A stretch of DNA of 64,000 nucleotides from Lingula anatina (lineage: Eukaryota; Brachiopoda; Lingulata; Lingulida; Lingulidae). The position numbers and the translations under genes are program-made. The stretch covers positions 64,553-128,552 of the forward strand of contig NW_019775531.1 in NCBI RefSeq assembly GCF_001039355.2. Direction: 5' to 3'. Under the pieces are notes generated by a model. The model did no database searches. It had not been told where the DNA came from and worked only from the letters and a program-made list of their open reading frames with translations. This document shows, in pieces, positions 12,261 to 26,837 of this stretch; positions within the stretch are counted from its first letter, which is position 1; each line of letters begins with the position of its first letter.

Positions 12261-13143
12261 TTTTTTTTTGGAAGATGTCGGATTGAAGAAAAATATGGTT
12301 TGCACATGTCACTTTTTATGATAATGTTTGGTAAATAAATAACTTAAAAATCTTACGATGCATTACATAATTTTATTTCCTATTTTTTATTTTACTTGAA
12401 ATCCACTAAAGTCAATCCTTGTTACAAGAAAGGTCTACTGGTTTTCAAATTGTGATTCTGTGAATGGTTTTGAATACTTTATGTATATTTTATTGATATC
12501 GTAATGTGGAAACTTCTGCATGCCACATAAACTACAATTGCCTTTTTTATTCGTGGCGCGTTTGTATTTGTGTTGACCATCAACTACTGAAATCGAAACA
12601 TACCGGCCTCAATAACTATCTGCACATACGAAATATGCCGGATAGAAATGTGAGGGGACTTGTGGTTCGCATTTTATAATGAAGTGCTGATATGATCGCA
12701 CAAAGAAATTCGCCGTTTTTTTTTTTTTTCCACAAAAAATAATACAGGACATTTACAACACAATAAGACACAAATACATCTTCCACACACCATTCACACA
12801 CTGCAAACAAAGTTCTTACAGATATTGATTAAAAGTACGTGTAGATTTTTTTTTTTAAATAAAAGAATCTTAGTAGGCCTAGGCTACGACAAATGTTCTT
12901 TTCTATTCATATCAATATTTTTTCCATACTGTCCCATTTTTTTCTTAGGAATTCGCCGTTTAAGTTGTTTTATCGACATCTAGAGGTCAAATGCAGCAAT
13001 TTCGTTTTAAGGCTTGTTCTTGAAAAATTAAAACACTTGTCATTATATAAAGCATCATATAATTAAGCGCGTACTGTTTACCTTTAACGTCAGGCAAAGG
13101 TAAAGAAAGGAAATGTTGTCTTTGAATATTAAGATTTATGTCT
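11420..13143. other. Intergenic: gene D upstream / gene C 3' flank
   Basis: No gene seen. From about 11610 to 13143 the sequence matches 32870-34179 (3' flank of gene B) in order, for example GTCTAACAATTGTCTAAAAT and GGCGCGTTTGTATTTGTGTTGACCATCAACTAC, so it is the duplicated downstream flank of the array unit. It contains an (AT)n microsatellite at 12189-12259 and T-runs near 12718 and 12846. Confidence 0.7.
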
Positions 13144-13440
13144 TTAATTCATGGTAAAGACAATTAACAAAAACACGCAGAGGACGTTAAACCAGGCACT
13201 CCGGGAAGCAAACCCTTTGTTGTTGGTGCTTGTTTGGGACGTATCCAGTGTACCACTGTTACAGTAGTTACTAGTGCAGCACTGCCTGCAAACTTTACTG
13301 GTCCCAGTTCCAGTGCAGGTACTACCCTGGAGTTCCTCACTGGTACACAGTGATTGACTTCTGCACCCGCGGCTGTAGCTGTAGGCAATGGTGGAAGAAC
13401 TGTAGAAGAGATTGTAACTTTCGTAGGCCGAGGCCGTCGT
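13144..13440 (-). CDS. Gene C terminal exon: Ly6/uPAR C-part and GPI signal
   Basis: 297 nt, phase 0 start after acceptor TTGCAG, stop TAA at 13144-13146. It carries [19 protein letters not shown] and the family-defining CC-x4-CN motif ([12 protein letters not shown]), then a Ser/Thr/Asn spacer and a terminal hydrophobic stretch ([16 protein letters not shown]) with no cytosolic tail, as in GPI-attachment signals. The same 297-nt length occurs in genes A and B. Confidence 0.9.
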   Translation of the reverse strand, partial: TTASAYESYNLFYSSSTIAYSYSRGCRSQSLCTSEELQGSTCTGTGTSKVCRQCCTSNYCNSGTLDTSQTSTNNKGFASRSAWFNVLCVFLLIVFTMN

Positions 13441-13985
13441 CTGCAAGAAAAAAAAAACGTGCGTCCGTATAATGATGACAGTGATAGCCATGTAGAAAAA
13501 AAAGATAATTATATTAATAAAGGCATTGATTAAATTGTGAATAACACCCCTGCTAAGTATCAAAAATGCATGTGTATGCATGTGCGTGAATATATATTTA
13601 TGCACATGTGCGTTTATATTATCCCTGTGCCCGTGTCACTATGTTGTATCCATCAAGCGTGTGTGCGTGTGTTGGTGTGCGTGTCCATGTGTGTGCAATA
13701 GAGAGAGACACTCACGTGACACACGTATCCATACGAGCACGTGATATATGTGTTATAATAGTAATAACTGTTTTGTGATCCGCTACACGAGGAGGTGGCT
13801 GAGCAGGAATAACATCTAGGTCCGCTCTGAAATGAGATATCAGATATTCGAGCGTCCACTTAAAACAAAAAGGAATGCAATAATAAATTGAAGTCCAACA
13901 ATAACCCCAACCATAAGCAAGGGCTTTAACCGTACAAAACAGCCGCTTGATTAAAGAAACAAGTCTTCTCTTGTTTGCAGACGGA

Positions 13986-14034
<49 letters not shown>

Positions 14035-14723
14035 TTATTCAGCTTTGAATGTTACAATTTAACATTTCACAGAATATATACGCGAAGAATAGGACACAAC
14101 ATGATTTTGTCTTCTGTCTATCAAAGTAAACGATGTTGAAATGTACGTCAGTCTTTCCATAACTAAGTGAAAAAAAAAACAAACTATAAAATCAGTCAAT
14201 ACTACTTACTGCAACGGTGGTTGTTGTGGTCGGGGTGGTGGTGGTTGCACTGGGGGGAGTAACACCCGCTGGTAGAAAAAATGGATTTTATATTTCAATG
14301 ATTATTTATGATGTATAATTTTAAATATCGAACTTTTTCACCTCGCATTTCTTAAGCCACAAATGCCCATTTTGAAGTATTAACTTCCATACAGTTGTAC
14401 TATGATGATGGACCATGCCGTTACCTATACTGTACCCCCATTTATGAGGTCTACGACATGCCTTCAAAGTGAAGCAATAATTCATGCCAAATCATGTCTG
14501 GCACACCATAAAACTTCAGACTTTCCCACTGGCAGTGAGAAAGACATACGTACGTAAATATCCTTGGCAGAAAACGCCAGCGTCATCGTAACTGCCTGAG
14601 CCACAGAAAAAGGTGTTGTATTCCCCTATTCCGGAGTGTGTGCAGTCTGTAAGGTTGCTCTCTGTTCCAAGACAGCCAACATAGGACAGCCAAAAAGACC
14701 CACTTCCCCTGGGGTACCAACCT

Positions 14724-14801
<78 letters not shown>

Positions 14802-16330
14802 TCTGTACATGTTTAGGGTGGCATTTGCAGCAACGGTATTTGCCCGTTGCTTCCTCTGGACGACAACCTTAACGCTGCCAGATACAGAGACATTCTCCAG
14901 CAGAACCTGGAGCAGTTCGCAAGAGGGATATACAGAGACAATTTTAGATTGCAACATGACAATGCAACTCCCCACACAGCCCGCTTAATTGCAGACTATA
15001 TCCGACAGAACAACATTCAGATGATGCCGCAGCCAGCAAGAAGCCCAGATGCAAACCCAATTGAGCACATGTGGGACGAACTTGGTCGTGCTATTCAGAG
15101 GAGAAATCCTCCCCCTGCGAATCTAGATGAACTGCGAGATGCCCTTCAAGATGAATGGACCACAATTCCTCTTCAAAGAGCTTTAACTCTAGTTCACAGT
15201 ATGCCACGCCGTCTGGCGGCCATTATCCAAGCTCGGGGTGGGCATACCCGCTATTGAAATTAATAATGAACTCTGAAGATGTTTCTTGACAATTTCCCCT
15301 AATTTCATATTTATTGTCAATCACAGTATAATTTTATGTTTAATTGTTCACTTGGTACTGTTATGTAAAAAAAGTATTCTTTTTGGCGACATGAGAAAAA
15401 AAAACTAAATAAATTAACGCTTTTTTTCACATTTGCATTGGTTGTTTCTCTTTGACTTTGCCAATCCTCCAGCTTCACATATTTCACAATATAAACAGTA
15501 TTAATTTGGTAATATCAATAATAATGAAAGAAACAGGGCGATATGTATCCGAAAATTTCCGTGTACCAACCATTTTGGACAAGAGTGTACTTATACCAAG
15601 TCATTGTCACCAAATCCGAGAAAATGTCATATTAGTGTTTCAAATGGGATAATAATAATACTAAACTGGAACATAATTTGATACCACATTTTGTTACATC
15701 ATTTAAATCAATAACATTTTCAGTCTTTACACAATGGAGGAAAAAAGGAACATCAAATTTACGACCAGAAAATTTAATTAAAAGTATTTTAGCCCTTTTT
15801 CTGCTGCCCGAGAGATCAATTTCGAATTATAATTATTTCAATATTATTTCATTTACAGGTAATTATTCTATTCTGTTCCATTATATGCTGTGTAAAAACC
15901 TGATACTAGTAATTCATACGTTACAGGGAATTTATCTCGCTTTCTATGCAATTCTATTTAGCTAAAAAAAAACATGTCTTACTTGAAGTGGCCCTTACGT
16001 ATCCGCTATACCCCAACTGACGACAAACAACTGCGGCGTCGTTGCTTCCCCATCCATAGTCACAAACACGCCTCCATAGTCCGGCAAATTTTATCTCCAC
16101 GCGGCCGCTGTTGTAGCCGTTACCGTCCACTAGACGAACTTGGCCATCGTCGGCTAGAAGAGTAAGGCCAAAAAAAAGCTTACTTGCAATACCTATATTG
16201 ATTCGCATTTTGGGACTGCTATGAATTTGGTATTCATCTTTGAAACTAAAACACAAGAACGGCATGAACAACTACCCCTCTTCTCGGTGATTAAGCCAAT
16301 TAGCCCTGGCCTCCTTGATTATTAAAGAGA

Positions 16331-16361
<31 letters not shown>

Positions 16362-19300
16362 GGGGGGGGGGGGTGGTCTGTTTTGGAAATGAATGATTTT
16401 TCAAGTGAGAATCGTTTCAACAATCCGTTTTAAAAGCCATGCAAGGATGCATTTTTTTTTCTTATTATGGCGTTGATCAGACAGTGGTCTAATTATTTAT
16501 GGTGTTGCCTCATACTCACGCGCTTCACAGGTAACCCCGGCGTCCACGGCAGAGGTTGCCGAGCAGTACCAAGAACTGGGGTGGCCTATCCATCCATGGG
16601 TGCAGGCATCTAGTCTGCTTTCTGTACCGGCACAGTTTAATTGGTCTGAAAATTGCCATTGCACAATACAAAACCGTTATTTACAGTGAGTTCAGTTACC
16701 ATGTGAGCTGACACTTAACTGTCAAGCTAGACTGAATAGCCATAATCTTTGATAATGGGGAAAATGAATCACCTCAGTCATCTAAATAAATCAAAATGAG
16801 AAGAGATAAGATTCCCCTATTCCGCAAAATCTGTTCGACGAGGATTATAATGAAGAAACAATTATCCTTACTAAAAAGTGAATGTTTCAAAATTATTACA
16901 ATAGGATGGATAAAACTCCTTTGCTTTGATATATGAAGCCGGAAGAAATCCCTGACCTATCTTTGAGAAGAACATTCCCAAAAGATGTAAATTGGATTAT
17001 GATATATTCTTAATTTAAAGACAAACACCCTTTGGTTGCTCGAAGTTAAGAAAGTTCCGATGCTTCCTTATAATTCACAAGCAGCAGAACTTGAGGTATT
17101 TTATCACTCCTTGTTTTTACTAACAGAAATCTGGCTCTTCCATCAAGCTTGACAGTAAACTATCAACAAAAAGGTAACTAAACTCTATTTAAAATGTCGG
17201 AATGGCAGTGTCAACATATGGAAAATATATTTCAATACCTAAAAACATAACAAAAAGGCATATTATTGGCGATGATGCAACTCTTCTTAGGGCGTTTTGT
17301 CTGCCATTTTGAAAATCGTTATTTTACCTACCTTAATAATTGTTGAAGAAAAAAGCTCCACATGTGTGTTTAGCATCATTTTCGGACACAGAAAACACTT
17401 ACTTCTCAAAAACGTGTGCTTTATGACCCTATTTCACACAGACAATGGCAATGAATTGACAAATTTCACGATTCGTGGTTGAATCGTAATCAGTTCGTGA
17501 AGATCTTAACAAATTCGTATATATTCGTAGTCAGTTCTTGCACTTCTTGACCAACAGGGATTGGTGGCAAAAACTTGAATGCCCCTTTTTCACACAGAAC
17601 ACGAATCCCACGAATCGCCAGAATTGAAAATTTCATGATTCGTGCTTGAATCGTAATCAGTTCGTGAAGTTCTTAACAGATTCGTATATAATCGTAGTCA
17701 GTTCTTGCAATTCTTGATCAATTGGGAATTCGTGACAAAAATTTTGAGCTGTTCAAAGTTTTGGCCACGAACTCCCGATTCCAAAAAATAATAGTGAATT
17801 TTTGGACAATATTCGTGCGATTCCAGCCGAATCCCACGAATATGCGTAACACTATCGCACCTGTATTGTAACTGAATCAAAATATCACGAATCCTCACGG
17901 ATCCTGAAATTTGTCAATTCCTGGCGATTCGTGGGATTCGTGGTCTGTGTGAAATAGGGGCCTTATCCAACCCTATTCAATACAGGTATACACATTAATA
18001 CTGTATAGTTACTACAGTGACTGTATATGTGGTACACATGATTTGTATGCTTATCCAAAAATAGTGATATTACCGACCTAAAGAATGCTCCTAGCTCAAA
18101 TCTCTCATCAGAAATTAACTTTATGACCCATTTTGCCTCTAAAATAACTTGTTCCTTGAGAGATTTCCAAAAAAGCAATTATTATTTACTCTACCCTACT
18201 CGTTTGCATATGTAGATGTTGAATTATAAGTGAGCATAAACTTAGAATATCATTTCTATGAAATGACGTTTACACTGAGGTAATGATTAAAAATAGAGTT
18301 CATTCAGAATACAATATCAACTGGTCCAATGATCGAATATGGCGGACCCTACATGAAAGGATGACTGCTTAATCCTGTAACGGTCTATCCGCCTCCAGTC
18401 GAATGGAGCCGATCGAGATTTAATTAATAGTGCCCCTACTGGGACGGCTCGTGGGGAGTCATGTGAGAGACCGAGAGCTGTAAATGTCATATTTTATCGT
18501 ATTAATTGACATTGTTTATTACAGGTAGCATAATAATAATAATAAAGATAATAAAAATGGTAATAATAACAATAAATATTATAACCACACCGAGTGTCCG
18601 TCTGTTACAGAGATATAAGGGTTGGAAATTTAGTCGGAAACACAGAAGGGCAGACAGGCGTAGAACCAATACCTAGAACCACCCTCGAAGTCCCCCTCGG
18701 TGTCCAAGATGTCCAGTAATTCAGCACCCAAGCTGAAGCCAAGCTGTCTACATGCCACTTTGGCTTCATTCCAGGACCAACCGCTTTTACACACTCTTCC
18801 CCAGTCTCCTGCGTAGAATATCTCCACTCGTCCATGATACTGTGAGTCGCCGATCAATCTCACTTCTCCGTCATTGGCTGTAGGTAATGCAAAATGACAG
18901 AAACAGCGAGTAAGGACAATAGTGCACAGATGACTTCCGGTATATGAACGTTCATTGCTCATTAGCATTACTCCTTACGCCACATAAAATTAATCTGTGC
19001 TTTGTTAAATATGTACACCTCCGTCTACCAAGGATATCCCCTTTTATAAAACTACAGTTTTGGCCATTTTCCGGAAGTAAAGCCGCATACTTTCTAGCTT
19101 ATTTTCCCAAAGTAAAGCTGCACACTTTCTAGCTTATTTTCCGAAAGTAAAGCCGCATACTTTCTAGCTTAAGACAGCCAGGATTTTGTGTGTGTGACTG
19201 AGGGGGGGTCTGGATCCACCTTTGAAATATACTCACGTCCTTTACAGAGAACGCCGGCATCATCTGACGAAGATTCGGAACAATAAGATGAGATGATACC

Positions 19301-19876
19301 AACGCCGTCATGGGAGCAATCTCCTAGGGTCGACTCAGATCCCTGACAATTCAAATCGCTTATCCAGTAATGACCTGGTGTTTGAAAATATAATTCATAA
19401 AAATACTGACTTTGACTTCAGCATATTCAAGTAAGGCAACAGTCAATAATTAATTATGTAACTTAATGCCAGATTGTCAGTGCCCTCCGAAATAATTCTA
19501 ATATTGCAAAATTTCTCAGTCGACATTTGTTTTTTTTTTTTTTTTTTTTTTCCTGTAATATGTAAAGTAATTTGTACTAACAGTCATTGCTGTGTTTTGT
19601 TTACCACTAATAAAAAACCGTGTTTGGATTCTTTTCATTATTTGCACCTTAATAAGCAGCTTAAGTGATCAACGTCCCTGCATGCATTGAACTCACAACA
19701 AAACATTAAGCAAGCAATAACGCATGTACACATTTAGTGTTTGTATGTTATTTTGATACGCATATAAGTTACAAAAAACAGTTCTGATATTATAGGTCAT
19801 AATATTATACGATTTCTATCTGTACTAATACAAATCGAATTTATATTGATGTGTCTTTATTTTCACCACACCTTTA

Positions 19877-19911
<35 letters not shown>

Positions 19912-21922
19912 TGTTTTTAAGTATTTCTAAATAGTGTTTAAGTATTCAAACCAATGCATGTTGTTTTTTGTCACGTTATTAAGCAATAAAGGACATCGAA
20001 ATATTCGTGATTGAAGTTTTCAGGTAATTTATAAAATGTGTATACTCACCTGTCCCCCGTGGTGACGTCCCCAGTATCCGTGTGTGGGCTCCGGTGAAAC
20101 CAAGCTGTTTACACGCCACGTCAGCGCTAGTCAGGTCCCAGCCGTAGTCACAAACTCTCCCCCATCTTCCAGAATAATAGATCTCCAAACGGCCTTCGTA
20201 CGCATTTGATGTGTTAATAAGACGCAAGTCACCGTCACCGTCTGAAAACATAAATGAAACCCCATTCAGATGAATGTTTTATATTATATTATATTATTAT
20301 TTTAACTGCATTATTGTGCATGAATTGATCATATCGTGTTTGAACGACTTCCATTATCTCATGTCGTGTCAACTGACTTTCCGACCAATGTGTCTGTGCA
20401 CTAGCGTTTTTTTTTATTTACCTTTTCTCATTTACGATATTGAAAGTTTTAGAAGGGCTACAAAATTTATTTAAAAAGATATCTGCGCAAAAGGAAGCAG
20501 ATCGGATCTTTTAAATGAAATAACTTCATGGACCAAAGGGTACCAGAAAATCATAAAGCACATGTTTGATAAGGGTCATGTACTGACTTCTTTTTTCCAG
20601 ACACCGGTAAAAGTGATGGGAAAACCATTTATATATACCTTTATCAGTGTATGAAATTCAAAGAAATTACTAGCCAGGGAGGGGGGGGGGTAGTCAATTC
20701 AGTTTAAGTTCACCTTGCAGTCTGCCTCATTTCTTCTTCAATAATTTATTCATAATTTTTATTCCGATTTCGTGATATTATCTGATCATAAGTTTTGCTT
20801 TTCTATATAGCAACAAGTATGACCAAATATATACTGTATATTCTTGTCAAACAAATCTATCTCTGTGCTGACAATAAAGAAGAAAGAATTCAGCACGTAG
20901 GGTCCTGCACGCTAAGGGCCCGTAGACAGTCCTGCAGGGCCTCTTATCTCGAACGCATGGCTTATTGAGAAAAGCTATACCACATAGAGGCTACAATATA
21001 TTATATGGGGCGAGTATGGGCGAGTTATGGGATCGAGATGCTTGCGCTCGGTCGCAATGCGTGATACTTTCGAGTTAGGCCTACGCAGGCCTACCCAACT
21101 ACCAGACTCGGCACCTAAGGATCCTGAATTAACCGGTATATCGGACCACACTACCCGTTTTCAAGGTGTGTTTCAGATCACGTTTCGGAGTATCAGCCAG
21201 AACACCGACAGGATGAGCCCTGGCATGCTCGGCTGTCACCTTGGTTGGATAGTAAACGATTGTCGTAAATTCGCTATATGATTTTAAAACCGGGTGCATA
21301 AATTTGAAAGCCACCTAGATAAACCTTAGACTGCCACATTAATCTAATACAATGCAAAAAAAGCCCTATCAAAAGTGGTTAAAACATTCAAACCGAATGT
21401 CATAAAGTCCCCATATATCCCCGGCCTGAAAGTTACCAGCCTCGGGCTGTCGGGCTGGCCGCCATTTCATACACTGCCTTCGTGCTACAAAATATATGCA
21501 TGCACTATGCTGAGAACGAGTTCAGAGATCTGCCACAATGGCCATAATACAGACAACTGGATGGTAGGTTAAAATGCCACGTTTGTGGTTAAATAATAAG
21601 ATCCAGGGCATAATAAGACAAATGTATGTATATAAAATCATTTCTGCAGTCTAAGAATAAAGTGATTTCTGAAAGGATGAAAAAATATATATAAAGAGAG
21701 AGAAAAGTGCCTCACCTCCATGGCATATAACCCCGGCGTCGTCGTTGTTACTTTGACGACAAAAGACGGAATTGATGCTGCCAACCCCACCATGGGAACA
21801 TTGGGTTATATTGGACTCTGTTCCTCCACAGTTTACATTATACAGCCAGTATTTACCTGAGTCAGAAAAATAATTTAAGCCAAACAAGTCACTATTAAAA
21901 AAAATGCAGATTATCTATAAAC

Positions 21923-21968
<46 letters not shown>

Positions 21969-24900
21969 AAAGGCCAAAACCAAATCTATTTCTATGCATA
22001 AAAGGCCCAGCCAGCATGTTAATTACGCCCTGACTGGGCCCATTCTTTATGTTGTCTATGTATTGTTAACAGCATAATGGGAAAGTTAAAGCTGCCAGTT
22101 TGTTTGTATGGCATGTGCTGGGGATGTGCAAGATCAAGGTACATACTCAGTATTATGATACTTTCAGGTGTGGCAAATGAGATATTTCATTACCTGTGAT
22201 ATATAGGCCTATAAGTTAATGTAACATGTTATATGTTTCCTTTATGATTCATTTGAAAGGATAAGATAAGATAAGAGTTTATTTAGCCAATTATAAAAGA
22301 TAGTATACCAATAGTATACCATACATAAAAGATAGTATACCATCTGAACTAAAAAAATGAAAAAATACATTGTCAACTTCAAGCTCTTGTAATAGATACA
22401 TAGTAAAATAACACATTTACATGTAGATGGATAAGCACACTTGTCGACACAACCGAGGGCATCAATAGCGTATATAACTTACCAGTGCCTCTCGGACTCC
22501 AGCCTGAAAAAGACGAATGAGCCCCAGCCAATCCAAGTTGCCTGCAAACCACTTTGGCGTCATTTAAGCCCCAGTAGTAGTCACACACACGTCCCCACTC
22601 CCCGGCATAGTACACCTCAACACGGCCTTCGTAGGGGCTAGTTGTGTTCACCAGGCGAACAGCACCATCGCCAGCTGCAAGGTAAAGGAGGATACTTATT
22701 TGACCCCACTCAGTCAGAAAACAATGAAATCTCGCCGCTTTGGACTCGTTTGATTGTTATGGGGATATCAACTCTACATATGAAATTCACATTTCACATA
22801 AATGCACTGTAAATAACACACGGAATATAATAAGTTCTATGTTACCCTCAGAATCGGCAGCTAAAACGCAATTACTCGGGAATATGAGGTTCATCACACC
22901 ATGGAAACTCAAAGATGATTGCCTTTTGCAAATTTTTTGAGAGTGTATTGAGAAAAAAGTTCAGATTGTGAAATGGACCAACTTCGTATCTCGGATCGGA
23001 TTCATAAACCATGAGAAAATTACCGTTTTCTTAAAGAAAATCCGTTTTTGACCAAAACTGCAATTGTCATCACTTATAATAATTAGTAAATCGTGTCGCT
23101 TATTGCCCTTAAAAAAACATATCGGTATTTACGTACGTGCTTTACAGATGACTCCAGCATCGTCGTAGTCTCCGGTGCCGCATAAATAGCTAATGGTGCC
23201 CCACCCTAGGGACGAACAGTTGTACAAACCCTCTTCAGTTCCGGCGCAATTGACGTCGGACAACCAAAAGGACCCTGTGCCTCTGGGGTCATGGTCGCTA
23301 TATCCTGTTGGAAAATAAAGTAGGGCTTAAAACTCGGTAACTTACTATCTTATGGTCCCCTCCTCTTAGGTTCTATTTGCCTAGCTATGATTCTTGCTTA
23401 ATGCAATCGGATTAACATGCTCTCCTGGCGTTGAATGAAATACAGAAAAACTGGTGATTATAGAAGGTTGGAGATAATATCGAGGCTCAAAATAAGACTG
23501 AGAAATTTATTGAACCAAATCAATTTCCTCTAATCCCGTATACGGCAGTTTAAAAAAAATGGCGGCTATCACGTCAGATGTTTCTTTACTGTTTAGCCTC
23601 ACTCTGAAATAACAAGCTATTCATAAAACCCCCTTTACACTGGACGGCGTCCTTTCTGCGTCCTTTGTGAGATAGATGAAACTGGCATCACTGTGGTTGT
23701 AATAATGTGGCAAAATCATTGCTTTGGTTGGAGAATGATCGGCCAGTTTTCGACACTTAAATAATTTTTTTTTTTTACTCTCAAACAAGACCCTAATACA
23801 GGACGCAGAAAGGACGCCGTCCAGTGTAAAGGGGGCTTAAGGGGCTATTTTTATCTGTCACAGAAGAGCAAGTCATTAAGTTCAGACCAAATAACTGTCT
23901 TGATTGTTGTCAAAAGACTGGGTCTGTCAAGTGGCAGTGCCTGCATAGAGCAGTTATGCAAACAATTACCAGTCATATCAGTCTTGAGATTACATTACGA
24001 ATCGAATGGATCATTCAAAAGTGCACTTGATGATCTGAAAGGTAAAGCCATGAAGGCGGTTTTTGCAGTTAAGCAGGCTTTACAGTCCACCACCCACAAT
24101 ATGACCCAGACATATTTAAAACTCTTCGATATCCTTATAAAACCCATACTGATGTACGGATGCGAAATCTGGGGACCATCAATCGCATCTAAAAGCATAA
24201 AATCTCTTAAATACATGAATACTTTGCCATTCGAAGTAGTACAAAATAACTATTGCAAATACATTTTAGGTGTGAGGCGCAATGCCAGTAATATAGCAGC
24301 TAAAGCAGAACTAGGTAGATTCCCAATTACGCNTACCAGGCGAACGGCACCATCGCCAGCTGCAAGGTAAAGGAGGATACTTATTTGACCCCACTCAGTC
24401 AGAAAACAATGAAATCTCGCCGCTTTGGACTCGTTTGATTGTTATGGGGATATCAACTCTTCATATGAAATTCGCATTTCACATAAATGCACTGTAAATA
24501 ACACACGGAATATAATAAGTTCTATGTTACCCTCAGAAACGGCAGCTAAAACGCAATTACTCGGGAATATGAGGTTCATCACACCATGGAAACTCAAAGA
24601 TGATTGCCTTTTGCAAATTTTTTGAGAGTGTATTGAGAAAAAAGTTCAAATTGTGAAATGGACCAACTTCGTATCTCGGATCGGATTCATAAACCATGAG
24701 AAAATTACCGTTTTCTTAAAGAAAATCCGTTTTTGACCAAAACTGCAATTGTCATCACTTTAAATAATTAGTAAATCGTGTCGCTTATTGCCCTTAAAAA
24801 AGATATCGGTATTTACGTACGTGCTTTACAGATGACCCCAGCATCGTCGTAGTCTCCGGTGCCGCATAAATAGCTGATGGTGCCCCACCCTGGGGACGAA

Positions 24901-26753
24901 CAGTTGTACAAACCCTCTTCAGTTCCGGCGCAATTGACGTCGGACAACCAAAAGGACCCTGTGCCTCTGGGGTCGTGGTCGCTATATCCTGTTGGAAAAT
25001 AAAGTAGGGCTTAAAACTCGGTAACTTAGTATCTTAGGGTCTGTTCATCTGTTAGGTTCTATTTGCCTGGCTATGATTCTTGCTAAATGCAATCGGATTA
25101 ACATGCTCTCCTGGCGTTGAATGAAATACAGAAAAACTGGTGATTATAGAAGGTTGGAGATAATATCGAGGCTCAAAATAAGACTGAGAAATTTATTGAA
25201 CCAAATCAATTTCCTCTAATCCCGTATACGGCAGTTTAAAAAAAAATGGCGGCTATCACGTCAGATGTTTCGTTACTGTTTAGCCTCACTCTGAAGTAAC
25301 AAGCTATTCATAAAAATCCCTTTACACTGGACGGCATCCTTTCTGCGTCCTTTGTGAGATAGATGAAACTGGCATCACTGTGGTTGTAATAATGTGGCAA
25401 AATCAGCCAAATGGCTGTCTATTTATCTAGAGACACGTGTGGGTATCTGTGTAAAATCCATCTGTCAAACTGGTAGAGGGCACCAAATGGTATGTCATGG
25501 GTCAGACAAATTAGCAGAATAATTCAAAACCAATATGCCAGAAAGAACTTGATTACAGAGTAATTTGCAGTGTCCTTTTAGTTGTACCGAAAACCAGAAA
25601 CATTGTCCAGCTTTCTCTCGTAAGGGAATGTATTGCCATCCTTCAAGTTGACTTGCGTCGAAAAACACCACCCAACAGGTATATTGATATTGGATCAATA
25701 TTTGATCGACCTAAATTCAACGCCTAATTCACGTTCATCCAGCCACTTCAGAACGCCGTCACAACGTGGCATTCGCCGTGTGGTCATCGTTATGCTAGAC
25801 AACGTTAAAGTTCAACATTGTTTCAACGTTGATTATTTGCCCGCTGGGGCAATGACTGGGACATACATGAGCTCAGCTCTGTAACATAGGGTAGACAACA
25901 CTAACCACCTACTTTTGAATTACTCAAAGAATTATGGACACTTGCTGCTACAGCCATTTACAGAAAGGATTCCCATAATCGTCACAGTGAACTTTGGAAT
26001 TGTAGTTATATTTCTGGTTTCATTTTAAGCAAGAGTGTTGTTTCAATTTTCAGCCTACCTGTGCCCAGCGAAGTGAACCGGACTTATTTCAACTGTTAGT
26101 GCGCCAAGTCACATGACCCTGTGGTCACTCTAGTCAGATGAACAGTAATCAGTCAAGTGGTTTTGGGTGTGTGTGGTGTAAAAATATATAGAAAATTTAG
26201 TAGACAAGTAGCAAGAATACCGGTCGGTTACCTGTGTTTGGAACCGTATATAGCATATAATGTGAGTAATTGTAAAATGTATTTCTTTTTCTTTAACGTA
26301 TATACTGTAGTTTGTTTCTATTAGTTTCTATGAGTTTATTGTTTATCGCATACTTATGTCATTTTTTTCATTTTTTTAGATTTGTACAAAGGCTCAAAGT
26401 GCACAAAGAACAAACGTGCCACGGTGTCCATTGTGCTAACAAAACTGTAACAAATTATGCCATCTAAAAGACAATAAATGATTCAGTCATTTTATGCGTA
26501 ACGTTGTCTACAATATCAACATTGTTCCTAAAAGATTTGTTTCTCAGTGATAAGATAAACTTATATCTTTCTGAAAAGGCACATGATACTTACCCGAGTG
26601 GGCGTCCTCGAAGCCTAACTGTCTGCACGTAACTTTGGCGTCGTTAAACCCCCACCTCCAATCACACACCCTCCGCCACTCCCCATTGTGATATATCTCC
26701 ACGCGACCTTGGTATTGTGTGTCTCCATCTTGAAGGCGAACGTCTCCTTCGGC

Positions 26754-26837
<84 letters not shown>

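Larger units (their letters stand above)
24334..25405. repeat. Near-identical duplicate of 22649-23717 (second copy)
   Basis: Begins with the first codons of an SRCR M2 N-half exon (24334-24366) and ends inside MITE family 3 at about 25405. There the sequence switches to the stretch that is also found from 711 onward. Confidence 0.85.

Noticed and set aside
13144-13826. Three-finger domain considered as a secreted toxin
   Set aside because: It is joined to SRCR domains and ends in a GPI-type hydrophobic signal, which fits Ly6/uPAR surface proteins, not a secreted toxin.
20983-21560. GC-richer stretch considered as an RNA gene or SINE
   Set aside because: No A/B boxes, cloverleaf or repeated copy could be seen.
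22740-22940. Plus-strand open frame (66 codons), repeated at 24425-24625
   Set aside because: Both are in the gene C intron and are repeated only because the whole stretch is duplicated; no domain.
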